Numbered from the stretch's first letter, positions 32,432 to 40,610 are shown. The stretch is DNA of 47,714 nt from an uncultured Eubacteriales bacterium (GCA_902781945.1 CACZLE010000017.1:1-47714); one strand, 5' to 3'. The notes: generated from the letters alone by a model not told the origin. A program made the numbers and translations.

Positions 32432-33787
32432 TCACAGGAACACGGATGCGTCGCCCGCGTTGGGGCCGATGTGGCCGTTTTCCCAGAAGCCCCATTTTTC
32501 CATCCATTTTTCAAAGGCGCTGATGGGCCGCAGGCGCATGGTCTCCCGGATGGCGGCGATATCGTGGTAGCCCGTGGACTGGTAGTTGAGCATCACGTCG
32601 TCCCCATGGGGCACGCCCATAAAGTAGTTGCAGCCCGCCGCCGCCAGCAGCACGGCCAGGTTTTCGTTGTCGAACTGGTCTGCCCGCATGTGGTTGGTAT
32701 AGCAGCAGTCGCAGCCCATGGGCAGGCCGTGGAGCTTGCCCATAAAGTGATCCTCCAGGCCCGCACGGATGAACTGGCGGTTGTCGTAGAGGTATTCCGG
32801 GCCGATGAAGCCCACCACGGTGTTCACCAGGAAGGGATTGAAATGCCGGGCAAAGCCATAGCACCGGGCTTCCATGGTCACCTGATCCCAGCCGTTGTGG
32901 GCGTCGCTGGAAAGCTCGCTGCCCTGGCCGGTCTCAAAATACAGCTGATTGGGACCGTGGCTCATGCCCTCGTGGGCCATCAGGTCCTTGGCCTCGGCGA
33001 TCATGGCGTTGCTGATGCCAAAGGCGGCGTTGCCCTTCTCGCTGCCCGCGATGCTCTGGAAGATCAGGTCGCAGGGCGCGCCCTGGCGCACGGCCTCCAT
33101 GCCGGTGGTCACGTGGGCCAGCACGCAGGTCTGGGTGGGGATCTCATATTTGTCCTTGAGCTCGGCAAAGCGGTTTAGTATGGCCTTCACGCTCTCCGTG
33201 GAGGCGTCCACCGGGTTCAGGCCGATCACCGCGTCGCCCACGCCGAAGGTCAGGCCCTCCAGGGTGGAGGCCGTGATGCCCTCCACGTCGTCCGTGGGGT
33301 GATTGGGCTGCAGGCGGGCGCTGAGGGTGCCTTCCTTGCCGATGGTGGTGACGCAGGTGGCGGTGACACGCATCTTGCGGGCGGCGTAGATCAGGTCCAG
33401 GTTGCTCATCAGCTTGCACACGGCGGCGATGACCTCGCTGGACAGGCCCCTGCGGAGCACGGAGAGCTCCTCCGGCGGAGCATCGAGGATATATTCCCGC
33501 AGCCCGCCGATGGTCATATCCTTGTACCGGTTATAGATCCGGGTGTTCAGATCGTCCAGGATCAGCCGGGTCACTTCGTCCTGCTCATAGGGCACGGCGG
33601 GGTGCTCGCAGATGTCCTTTACCGTCAGGTGGCTGAGCACCACCCGGGCGGCTACCCGCTCCTGGGGCGTCTCCGCCGCCACGTCGGCCAATTGGTCGCC
33701 GGATTTTACGTCGTTGGCCTTGCCCATTACCTCCCGGACCTCCCGGAACGTGTAGGTGTGGCCGCCCAAAGTTACGCTGAGGCGCAT
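32432..33787 (-). CDS. eutB: Ethanolamine ammonia-lyase large subunit
   Basis: A 451-residue TIM-barrel subunit that cleaves ethanolamine to acetaldehyde and ammonia. 'MRLSVTLGGHTYTFREVREVMGKANDVKSG' is the family start and fixes the ATG at 33787 (AGGGAGG upstream), rather than an extension to 33820. Substrate-site blocks such as 'QPNHPTDDVEGITASTLEGLTFGVGDAVIGLNP', 'FETGQGSELSS' and 'HGLPMGCDCCYTNH' are intact (each cut short here). It starts 1 base after the eutA stop, so the two are coupled. Confidence 0.96.
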   Translation of the reverse strand: MRLSVTLGGHTYTFREVREVMGKANDVKSGDQLADVAAETPQERVAARVVLSHLTVKDICEHPAVPYEQDEVTRLILDDLNTRIYNRYKDMTIGGLREYILDAPPEELSVLRRGLSSEVIAAVCKLMSNLDLIYAARKMRVTATCVTTIGKEGTLSARLQPNHPTDDVEGITASTLEGLTFGVGDAVIGLNPVDASTESVKAILNRFAELKDKYEIPTQTCVLAHVTTGMEAVRQGAPCDLIFQSIAGSEKGNAAFGISNAMIAEAKDLMAHEGMSHGPNQLYFETGQGSELSSDAHNGWDQVTMEARCYGFARHFNPFLVNTVVGFIGPEYLYDNRQFIRAGLEDHFMGKLHGLPMGCDCCYTNHMRADQFDNENLAVLLAAAGCNYFMGVPHGDDVMLNYQSTGYHDIAAIRETMRLRPISAFEKWMEKWGFWENGHIGPNAGDASVFL

Positions 33788-33788
33788 G

Positions 33789-35204
33789 CTATTCCCTCCC
33801 TGCGTCCTGCGAAAAAGCAAAAGTTTTGACGATGACGGGCACCACCCGTCCGCCGCCCAGGGGCGCGCCGATGTCCACGGTGTCCCCGTACATCAGCTCG
33901 ATGCCGTCCAGGCACAAAAACGCCGTGCCCTCCGGCCATTCCCGGGACAGGGCCTGCCCCAGGGCCTTGGCCATATCCTCACGCAATATGAGCACCTTGG
34001 GCTCATAGGGGAGCATGGCCTGGGCGATTTCCCGGGCGGCGGCGGACACCGCGGCCCAGCTTGGCGCGGGGATGCCCTGCATATACAGGGCGCATTCTCC
34101 GTCGAAAATGCGGTATTGATCCCGGATGGCGTCGCCCAAGCGCGCGATATCCGCCTCCGAAATGAAGGACACGTTGCCCACCGGCAGCGAGGCCAGGGGC
34201 AGGCGCATGCCTCTGTATTGAATGGTGCTCCCGGACACGGCCACGCTGTACGCGCCCGCGCCGATCACCGTGGCATGGCTGGTTTCCGCAGGTCGGATGA
34301 CGCGCTGCTCCGCAAAGAACCGGGAGCGGGCCACGGCGCGGCCCAGGGCTTCGCCCAGATCGCAGAAATCCGCGCTGTTTTGGGACAGGCCGTATACGCA
34401 ATCCGCCACACCGCCTGAAAAGGTAAACAGGTCGGCTTTGATATCGGCGGGCAGCGCATGCTCCACCGTCAAAGCGTCGTGCAAAGCGGTGCGTTCCCGC
34501 AGCCCGGCGGCCTCTTCCAGCACCTGGGCCATGCGCTCCGCCAGGCGGTCCTGGGCTTCATGGGATAGCTTTTCGCCCACCCGGAGCACGATCCCCACGT
34601 CTTGTGCAACGCGTTCCATGGCGGGGGAGAAGGAGAGCACGGTTTCCCGGTCCGGCTGGAATCGCAGCAGCCTGCCGCCCAGATCCAGACAGCCATCCGC
34701 TATGGGATTGCCGCCCGCGAACAGCGCCATGTTGGTGGTGCCGCCGCCGATATCCAGGTTCAGCACCCGGCGGCCCTTCTCGCTGGCCTCCGCCGCGCCG
34801 GAGCCGCGCCCCGCCAGGATGCTTTCCAGCGAAGGCCCGGCGGTGGCCACCACAAAGTCTCCCGCCAGGGCGGACAATGCCTGGGTCACGGCCTTCGCGT
34901 TGGCCTTGCGGGCGGTTTCGCCGGTGATGATCACAGCTCCCAGCCGGATATCTGCCGGAGAGATCCCCACGGCCTCATAATCCCGGCGGATCATGCCCTC
35001 CAGGGTGGTGGCGTCAATGGTATCGCCGCTCAGCAGCGGGGTCAGCACCGTGGGAGCACGGTAGAGCACCTTCTTGTCCGTGATGCGGATGCGGGGCACG
35101 GAAAAGGAGGACGCGGTATTGCTGAGCGTGAGCAGGCTGAACACGCATTGCGTGGTGGATGTGCCGATGTCGATGCCGACGCTGAGCAGCTGTTCTTCCC
35201 GCAT
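33789..35204 (-). CDS. eutA: Ethanolamine ammonia-lyase reactivase EutA
   Basis: A 471-residue actin-fold ATPase that removes damaged cobalamin from EutBC. 'SVGIDIGTSTTQCVFSLLTL' is phosphate loop 1, 'NLDIGGGTTNMALFAGG' phosphate loop 2 and 'FSGGVADCVYGL' the adenosine motif. It is the first gene of the operon, 60 bases after the predicted transcription start. Leading the operon with the reactivase is usual in Firmicutes, but here no EutVW two-component regulator or antiterminator hairpin precedes it. Confidence 0.94.
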   Translation of the reverse strand: MREEQLLSVGIDIGTSTTQCVFSLLTLSNTASSFSVPRIRITDKKVLYRAPTVLTPLLSGDTIDATTLEGMIRRDYEAVGISPADIRLGAVIITGETARKANAKAVTQALSALAGDFVVATAGPSLESILAGRGSGAAEASEKGRRVLNLDIGGGTTNMALFAGGNPIADGCLDLGGRLLRFQPDRETVLSFSPAMERVAQDVGIVLRVGEKLSHEAQDRLAERMAQVLEEAAGLRERTALHDALTVEHALPADIKADLFTFSGGVADCVYGLSQNSADFCDLGEALGRAVARSRFFAEQRVIRPAETSHATVIGAGAYSVAVSGSTIQYRGMRLPLASLPVGNVSFISEADIARLGDAIRDQYRIFDGECALYMQGIPAPSWAAVSAAAREIAQAMLPYEPKVLILREDMAKALGQALSREWPEGTAFLCLDGIELMYGDTVDIGAPLGGGRVVPVIVKTFAFSQDAGRE

Positions 35205-35263
35205 CGCGGTCCCCTTCCTGTCTGGAGGAAATTATCGAAAAATGAGCAAATTCTATCAATATA

Positions 35264-35292
35264 TTTATACCATAACGGTGCTCTCTTGTCAA
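35264..35292 (-). promoter_or_regulatory. Strong promoter of the ethanolamine microcompartment operon
   Basis: TTGACA (35287-35292), 17-base spacer, TATAAA (35264-35269) with an upstream TG (extended -10). The start lies near 35257, leaving a leader of only ~53 bases with no room for a cobalamin riboswitch or the paired hairpins used by EutV. Confidence 0.85.
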
Positions 35293-35346
35293 TGCGCATC
35301 ACGTGCTTTGGTGTTTTGAACGGCGGCTTCCGGTTCATTGGCCCAC

Positions 35347-35375
35347 TTGACAGGCAGGAGGGCCCTCTCTATAAT
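35347..35375 (+). promoter_or_regulatory. Consensus promoter of the corrinoid-protein operon
   Basis: TTGACA (35347-35352), 17-base spacer, TATAAT (35370-35375): a perfect sigma-A match. It faces away from the eut promoter; the two -35 boxes are 54 bases apart. Confidence 0.88.
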
Positions 35376-35406
35376 GGAAATGACGAAAAATAAGGAAAGA
35401 CGGAGC

Positions 35407-36000
35407 ATGAACGCCATGAAGGATGAATCCCTCCGGGACGCGCTGCTGCGCGGAGATCGCCAGGCCGTGGCCCGGATGCTGCAAGCAGGCGCGCCGGAAC
35501 GGCTGGCAAATGAAAAAAACGCCCTGCTCCGGGAGCTGACCGACGCCCATCTGCGGGGGGATCTGCCCTTTTGTCAGCTGACGGCGGCGGCCCAGGCGGC
35601 ATGCGTGTTTCCCTTGAAAAATGGGCCTTTTGTGGCCTGCTGCGGAGGCGTGGCGGGCAACACCAGCGCCATCGGAAAAAACTATATGATGATGCTGCTC
35701 CGCGCCTGGGGCATCCCCGCTTTGGACCTGGGGATGGACGTGCCCGCCGAGGCGTTTTTGAAGGCGATCCGTGCGCATTCTTTGGGCTATGCGGTCTGCG
35801 TGGGGTTCTCAGCGGGAGACGCAAATTTTATCCGTGGACTGCATCGACTTGCAGCGGAGCACGGGATCAGAGCACGATTCCGATTGCTGGTCTGCGGAGC
35901 CAGCCTCACGCCTGAAACGCTGGCGGCTCTGCCCCTGGATCTGCCGGATAACCGCGCCGCCGCGGTGGCCGAATGGATGGTGGACACATGGACAAAGTAA
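35407..36000 (+). CDS. Corrinoid-type (B12-binding fold) protein with degenerate ligand motif
   Basis: A 197-residue protein with the layout of small methyltransferase corrinoid proteins. A helical cap of ~70 residues ('LREALLRGDRQAVARMLQAG'-like start) is followed by a Rossmann-like B12 domain. The diagnostic GDxHxxG loop reads GNTSAIG (84-90), so both the Asp and the axial His are replaced, although the following 'KNYMMMLLRAWGIPALDLGMDVPAEAFLKA' is a clear family match. Later contacts 'VGFSAGD' and 'VCGASLT' are also altered. ATG 35407 (AAGGAAAG upstream) fits the promoter; an ATG at 35380 is too close to the start of transcription. It overlaps the next gene by 13 bases. It may bind cobalamin base-on, bind another tetrapyrrole or act as a sensor. 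Confidence 0.7.
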   Translation: MNAMKDESLRDALLRGDRQAVARMLQAGAPERLANEKNALLRELTDAHLRGDLPFCQLTAAAQAACVFPLKNGPFVACCGGVAGNTSAIGKNYMMMLLRAWGIPALDLGMDVPAEAFLKAIRAHSLGYAVCVGFSAGDANFIRGLHRLAAEHGIRARFRLLVCGASLTPETLAALPLDLPDNRAAAVAEWMVDTWTK

Positions 36001-36587
36001 CGATTCTCGGCCCGGAGCATTTTCACTTGCAGCCCGATGCTCCGGAGGTATTCGGCTGGCTGGGATGCGGGAAAAATATGCCCTGCCGCGCCGCTTTTGA
36101 CGCGGCCTGGCCTGAAGCCGCGGCCATGCTGCGGATGGACATGCTGCCCCGTGCCGCCTTGTCAGAGCACGAAGAATTGCTGACGGTTTTTCTGACCCTG
36201 GGCGAAGCGCCTGAAAACAGGGTGAACAGCCTTTTCGCGGAGCATAAATACGTGCTGGCCAGTTTGCTCAACACCATGTGCGACCAGATGCTTTTCCAGA
36301 TGAATCATCAGTTTTCCGACTTGCTCCAGCGGCGGCTGAACGCGGAGCACCGCTATATGGCGGAACGCCAGGAGCCGGGCGTCGATTTTTCTCCCGATAT
36401 CCAGCGCAAGCGCTTTGCTCCCTTGCAGTCCGCTTTTCCCGAGGTGAAAATTTCTTCCAGAGGTATCCTGACCCCCGCCAAATCCATGATGTACTGCGTC
36501 ACGCTGACCCAACAGGCCTGTGAACAAACCGGCCTGCACGATTGTTCCAAATGCGGCCAGAAGGATTGCATCTATCGAAAAGCATAA
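35988..36587 (+). CDS. Protein resembling the methionine synthase (MetH) activation domain
   Basis: A 199-residue protein overlapping the corrinoid-type gene by 13 bases, so the two are coupled. The C-terminal third matches stand-alone MetH activation-domain proteins: 'SPDIQRKRFAPLQ', then 'ISSRGILTPAKSMMYCVTL' and the final Cys-rich 'CSKCGQKDCIYRK' (Cys186/189/194, plus Cys178). In MetH this domain binds S-adenosylmethionine and helps re-methylate oxidised cobalamin. Residues 1-130 are mostly helical and less clear. With its neighbour it looks like a cobalamin capture or reactivation pair, placed back-to-back with the B12-dependent ethanolamine operon. A bidirectional terminator follows. Confidence 0.65.
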   Translation: MDKVTILGPEHFHLQPDAPEVFGWLGCGKNMPCRAAFDAAWPEAAAMLRMDMLPRAALSEHEELLTVFLTLGEAPENRVNSLFAEHKYVLASLLNTMCDQMLFQMNHQFSDLLQRRLNAEHRYMAERQEPGVDFSPDIQRKRFAPLQSAFPEVKISSRGILTPAKSMMYCVTLTQQACEQTGLHDCSKCGQKDCIYRKA

Positions 36588-36592
36588 AAAAG

Positions 36593-36619
36593 CCGTGCGC
36601 GATTCATTTTCGCGCACGG
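36593..36619. terminator. Bidirectional terminator
   Basis: A 10-bp stem, CCGTGCGCGA (36593-36602) with TCGCGCACGG (36610-36619), preceded by A-runs and followed by TTCATTTTG. It lies between two convergent genes and probably serves both. Confidence 0.8.
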
Positions 36620-36635
36620 TTCATTTTGGGTTGTT

Positions 36636-37649
36636 TTACAGCCCAATGACCAAATCCTTCTTCATGGCGGCAAACACCCGATCCCCCTCGCCGAAGTCCA
36701 GCTTGTTTTCGTAGACCACGTCGGCGTTCAGCGTCAGGCCACCCTCGAATTCCACGGCGAAGCGGATCAGATTGCCGTGGGAGATGTGACTGGTGATCGT
36801 GCCCTCGGCCACCAGCAGGCCGTCCTCGGCTTTGGGGGCCTGCTTGGTCAGGGTGACGATCTCGGGCCGCACGGCCACGTCCTGGCCGGGGATATCGGTG
36901 TGGAAGGCCCGGTTGAAGTCCGCGGCGGTGGGCAGATTGTAGTTGCCGATGAAGGTGGCGGCAAACTTGGTGGCCGGACGGGTGTAGATCTGCTCCGGGG
37001 TGCCGCTCTGCTCGATTTTGCCTTCATGGAACAGGTGGATCATGTCGCTCATCACCATGGCCTCGTCCTGATCGTGGGTGACGAAGATGGTGGTGATGCC
37101 CAGCTGCTGCTGGATGCGGCGGATCTCGATCTGCAAATTCTTGCGGAGCAGGGCGTCAATGGCGCTCAGAGGTTCGTCCAGCAGCAGCACCTTGGGGGCC
37201 GTCACCATGGCGCGGGCCAGGGCCACGCGCTGCTGCTGACCGCCGGACAGCTGGGCCGGATACTGGCTGATCTTTTCGCTCAGGCCCACGATGTCCAGCA
37301 TCTGCTCCACCTTCTGGTTGATCTCGGCCTTGGGCAGTTTTTTGAGCTTGAGGCCGTAGGCCACGTTGTCCCGCACGTTCATGTTGGGGAACAGGGAATA
37401 CTGCTGGAACACCATGCCGATGCCGCGGCGGCGGGGCACCACGTCGGTGATCTCCTGGCCGTCCAGGTAGATATGGCCGTCCGTCACCTGCTCCAGGCCC
37501 GCCAGGCAGCGGAGCAGCGTGGATTTGCCGCAGCCGGAGGGGCCCAGCAGCGTGACCAGCTGGCCCTTCTCCACGTCCAGATCGATATCCTTCAGCACGT
37601 GGTTGGTGCCGAAAATTTTGTTGATTTTTTCAAAATGAATATATGCCAT
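36636..37649 (-). CDS. ABC importer ATP-binding protein (PotA-like)
   Basis: A 337-residue ATPase energising the importer encoded upstream. Walker A 'GPSGCGKST' (~36-44), Q-loop 'MVFQQYSLFP', signature 'LSGGQQQRVALARA', Walker B 'VLLLDEP' and switch His 'IFVTHDQDEAM' are intact. The C-terminal ~100 residues form a TOBE domain, as in polyamine, iron(III) and phosphonate transporters. It ends the ABC operon and starts 3 bases after the second permease gene. Confidence 0.92.
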   Translation of the reverse strand: MAYIHFEKINKIFGTNHVLKDIDLDVEKGQLVTLLGPSGCGKSTLLRCLAGLEQVTDGHIYLDGQEITDVVPRRRGIGMVFQQYSLFPNMNVRDNVAYGLKLKKLPKAEINQKVEQMLDIVGLSEKISQYPAQLSGGQQQRVALARAMVTAPKVLLLDEPLSAIDALLRKNLQIEIRRIQQQLGITTIFVTHDQDEAMVMSDMIHLFHEGKIEQSGTPEQIYTRPATKFAATFIGNYNLPTAADFNRAFHTDIPGQDVAVRPEIVTLTKQAPKAEDGLLVAEGTITSHISHGNLIRFAVEFEGGLTLNADVVYENKLDFGEGDRVFAAMKKDLVIGL

Positions 37650-37652
37650 GCG

Positions 37653-38462
37653 TCATTTTCCCCCGTTTCTGATTTTTTCAAGGGTGCTTCTGCTCTGCAG
37701 GGTCAATACGATTGCGGTGATGGCGAAGGTGATCAGCATGATGACCACAAACACCGCGGAAGCCTCCGCGCTCGACCGCTTCATGGCCTGGTAGAGGAAC
37801 TTCTGCATGTTGTTGACATTGGAGCTGGACAGGTTGCGGATGATGACGTAATCGCCGAACAGCAGGCCCACGGCCAGGAGGCTGGACACCGTGATACCGG
37901 TGAGGATGTTGGGCACGATGACCTTGAAGAAGGCCTTCAGCTTGCTCTCGCCCAGCATTTCCGCCGCCTCCAGCAGCATGTTCATATTGATGGCGCGCAT
38001 GCCGTTGCGGATGCCGTTATAGATGTGGGGCAGGATGATGATGCAGTACGCGCCGATCAGCATGGTCATGCGCCCGCTGAGCACCGTGTCGCCCTTGGCG
38101 TAGAGGATCAGGATGGAAACGGAGAGGATGACGCCCTGGATGGTGTAGGGGATCATGCACAGGATCTGCATGTATTTTTCCAGCTTGGGAAAATACACCG
38201 TCACCACGAACAGGCCCAGCAGCACCACCAGAATGGTGATCACAATGGGGATCACGCATACCAGCAGCGTCTGGTACATGGAGGTCAAAAAGGCCGTGTC
38301 CGTAAAGATCTTTTGATAGTTGGCCAGGGTGAAGCCGTGGGGGATGATGCCCGTCCAGTCCTCAAACAGGCTGTAAATGATGGTGGCCAACAGCGGGATC
38401 AGCAGCCATACGGTCACCAGCGTCATGATGATGTTGGAGGAAACCTTGCTTCCTTTTCTCAT
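37653..38462 (-). CDS. ABC importer permease (second subunit)
   Basis: A 269-residue inner-membrane permease with six hydrophobic helices and the EAA loop 'EAAEMLGESKLKAFFKVIVPNI' (residues ~178-199) that contacts the ATPase. Order and length fit PotC/PhnV-type subunits. It starts at ATG 38462 (AGGTGATC upstream), 6 bases after the first permease. Confidence 0.9.
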   Translation of the reverse strand: MRKGSKVSSNIIMTLVTVWLLIPLLATIIYSLFEDWTGIIPHGFTLANYQKIFTDTAFLTSMYQTLLVCVIPIVITILVVLLGLFVVTVYFPKLEKYMQILCMIPYTIQGVILSVSILILYAKGDTVLSGRMTMLIGAYCIIILPHIYNGIRNGMRAINMNMLLEAAEMLGESKLKAFFKVIVPNILTGITVSSLLAVGLLFGDYVIIRNLSSSNVNNMQKFLYQAMKRSSAEASAVFVVIMLITFAITAIVLTLQSRSTLEKIRNGGK

Positions 38463-38468
38463 GCCCGA

Positions 38469-39353
38469 TCACCTGCTTTCCCACTTGGTCGTTTTTTTGG
38501 TGATAAAGTTGTTGATCAATATGACCACGCACATGATCAGCATCATCACCACGGAGAGGGCCGCGCCCAGTTTGGGCTTGGTCTTGATATCACCCACGAA
38601 GGAGGCGGAGATGTTGACGGGCAGCAAAGAGAAGTTGTTCATCAGCAGGGCATAGGCCGTGGCGTAGGCGCACAGGGCGTTGGCGAAAAGCACGCTCAAT
38701 GTGCTGAACAGGCTGGGCAGCAGCACCGGGATGCCCACGTGCATCCAGAAGTGGGTGTTGGTGCCGCCCAGCAGCATGTTGGCCTCGTTCCACTCCTGCC
38801 GGATGCCGTTGAAGGCCGGGATCAGCAAAAGCGTGGACAGGGGGATCTGGAAATAAATGTACATCATGGTCAGGCCGTTGCTGGTGTACAGGTCAAAATT
38901 CTGGATGAAGCCGATGCCGTACATATTGGCGATCTGCTTGATCACGCCAGCGTTGCCCAGGATGATCATATAGGCGAAGGCCAGGGGCACGCCCGCAAAA
39001 TTGCTGGTCATGTTCAGCACCGTCAAAAAGACGCTGCGGAATTTGCCCCGGGAAGTGTAAGCAGCGCGGGCCCCGAGAAACGCGATCACGATGCCCACTA
39101 CTGTGGATATCAAGGTTATTTTCAGGCTGTTTTCAATGGCGCGCTGATAGCTGAGGGTCGAAAAGATCTTTTGATAGTTTTCCAGGGAGAACCGGACCTC
39201 GGGCTTTTTATCCAGCCCAAAGCTGTCGATGACCAGCATGATCAGGGGCAGCAATTCATACATGACCACCAGAAAAACGAAGGGCAGCAGCGCCAGAAGA
39301 TAGTAATAGCGCGTATTTCTGCTGGTCATCAGCTTCACTTTTTTGTGTTCCAT
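38469..39353 (-). CDS. ABC importer permease (first subunit)
   Basis: A 294-residue permease with a basic N-terminus, a first helix 'YYYLLALLPFVFLVVMYELLPLI' and a further five helices. Its EAA loop reads 'EANMLLGGTNTHFWMHVGIPVL'. It pairs with the next gene as a PotB/PhnU-like heterodimer. It is separated from the binding-protein gene by an attenuating hairpin, which would keep permease levels lower than those of the binding protein. Confidence 0.9.
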   Translation of the reverse strand: MEHKKVKLMTSRNTRYYYLLALLPFVFLVVMYELLPLIMLVIDSFGLDKKPEVRFSLENYQKIFSTLSYQRAIENSLKITLISTVVGIVIAFLGARAAYTSRGKFRSVFLTVLNMTSNFAGVPLAFAYMIILGNAGVIKQIANMYGIGFIQNFDLYTSNGLTMMYIYFQIPLSTLLLIPAFNGIRQEWNEANMLLGGTNTHFWMHVGIPVLLPSLFSTLSVLFANALCAYATAYALLMNNFSLLPVNISASFVGDIKTKPKLGAALSVVMMLIMCVVILINNFITKKTTKWESR

Positions 39354-39377
39354 AGGCTTCTCTCCATCCTAAAAATG

Positions 39378-39405
39378 GGGGGCGCACTTTTTGGAGTACG
39401 CCCCC
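39378..39405 (-). terminator. Attenuating hairpin between binding protein and permease genes
   Basis: A 10-bp stem GGGGGCGTAC with GTGCGCCCCC (39396-39405 and 39378-39387), followed by CATTTTTAGG on the minus strand. The permease gene lacks its own promoter, so this is likely a partial terminator. Confidence 0.65.
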
Positions 39406-39429
39406 GCAGGCAGTCAGAGAATTGCGTTA

Positions 39430-40488
39430 TCAGTTGAGCAGCGGGATGATGTTCTCGTTCCACCATTCGGAAACTTCCAGGCAGGCGTTGCTGTAGGCTT
39501 CGGCATCGGAGAAGCTGCTCACAGCGTTGGCATAGGTGGAAGGATCGAAGGCCTTGTATTCATCGGGAACCACCACGTCGGTACGGGTGGGCAGAGCGCC
39601 GGACTTGGCCAGATTGATCTGGCCGGCGTCGGAGAAGATGTACTCACGGGCCAGAGCCGCGGCGAAGGGGGTGTCGCTGTTCTTGGAGATGACGGAGGCA
39701 TAGCCGGTCATCACGGAACCGTCGGAGGGGATGGCCAGGGTGAACTTGTAGTTGGGGGTGCTGTCGCGGTAGTTCAGCACGTTCCAGCTCCAGCTGACGC
39801 CGCATTCCACTTCACCGGCCTGAATACGGGCCAGCAGGATGTCGCCCTTGTCGATACGGCCAGCCTTGGCCATCTCGGTCCAGAAGTCATAAGCGGGCTG
39901 CAGGTTCTCCAGGTCGCCGCCGAAGGCGAAGGCGGTGGAGATCACAACGCCCTGGCCGGTGGCGCCGCCCACCACGTCGCCGATGGTCAGCTTATAGCTG
40001 CCCTTGCGCACGTCTTCCCAGCTGGCGGGAGCGGGCTCGGAGGTCAGATCGTTGTTGTAGATGAAGGCGGTGCAGCCGGTGTAGGCGATCATCCATTTGC
40101 CGTCGGCGCCCTTGGCCCATTCGGGAACGGAATCCCAATAAGAGGTCTTGTAGCTCTGAACCAGGTCCTCATCCAGGGCGACCTGGATAAAGCCGGTGCC
40201 GATGTCGCCGATGTCGCGGGTGCTGTCGTTCTTGAACATGTTCAGCTCTTCCGCGCTGCTCATGTCGTCGTCGGTATGGGCAATGCCATAGGTTTCGGTC
40301 AGGCCCTTCCAGCTGTCGCCCCAGTTGGCCCAGCTGTCAGGCATGCCCACGGACTCCACGTGGCCCTCTTCCTTGGCTTTGGCGATGATTTCGTCCAGGG
40401 AATAGCTGTTCAGGTCCACTTCGGCCAGGGCGCCGCACACGGTCAGCATCATGGCGAGGGCGAGGAATAAAGAGACGAGTTTCTTCAT
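39430..40488 (-). CDS. ABC importer substrate-binding protein
   Basis: A 352-residue exported binding protein of the solute-binding family 1/8 type (PotD, AfuA, PhnS relatives). The signal peptide 'MKKLVSLFLALAMMLTVCGALAEV' is cleaved after ALA; the Cys at -6 is not in a good lipobox, so it is probably not a lipoprotein. 'IAYTGCTAFIYNNDL', 'ISTAFAFGGDLEN' and 'GEVECGVSWSWN' mark the hinge and ligand cleft. The ligand is unknown; polyamines, phosphonates, iron and glycerophosphodiesters are all carried by relatives. No ethanolamine permease (EutH) is found in the window, so this importer is a candidate supplier for the neighbouring eut operon. That link rests only on proximity. Confidence 0.87.
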   Translation of the reverse strand: MKKLVSLFLALAMMLTVCGALAEVDLNSYSLDEIIAKAKEEGHVESVGMPDSWANWGDSWKGLTETYGIAHTDDDMSSAEELNMFKNDSTRDIGDIGTGFIQVALDEDLVQSYKTSYWDSVPEWAKGADGKWMIAYTGCTAFIYNNDLTSEPAPASWEDVRKGSYKLTIGDVVGGATGQGVVISTAFAFGGDLENLQPAYDFWTEMAKAGRIDKGDILLARIQAGEVECGVSWSWNVLNYRDSTPNYKFTLAIPSDGSVMTGYASVISKNSDTPFAAALAREYIFSDAGQINLAKSGALPTRTDVVVPDEYKAFDPSTYANAVSSFSDAEAYSNACLEVSEWWNENIIPLLN

Positions 40489-40522
40489 GATTCGGTCCTC
40501 CTATTCTGTTGTTGAGTAGCGT

Positions 40523-40540
40523 CCGCAAACCTATTTGCGG
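40523..40540 (-). promoter_or_regulatory. Palindrome in the leader of the ABC importer operon
   Basis: CCGCAAA (40523-40529), four bases, TTTGCGG (40534-40540): a perfect 7-bp dyad ~10 bases after the predicted transcription start. It fits a repressor operator. Confidence 0.5.
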
Positions 40541-40554
40541 TATTTGGTAAATAT

Positions 40555-40583
40555 ATTATATAATAAGGGCAAAAGAATGTCAA
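40555..40583 (-). promoter_or_regulatory. Promoter of the ABC importer operon
   Basis: TTGACA (40578-40583), 17-base spacer, TATAAT (40555-40560) in an AT-rich stretch. Consensus sigma-A. Confidence 0.9.
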
Positions 40584-40610
40584 ACATTAATTATGACAAT
40601 TTGGTTAATT

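Noticed and set aside
35205..35263. Cobalamin riboswitch before eutA
   Set aside because: The leader is only ~53 bases and lacks a B12 box; far too short for the aptamer.
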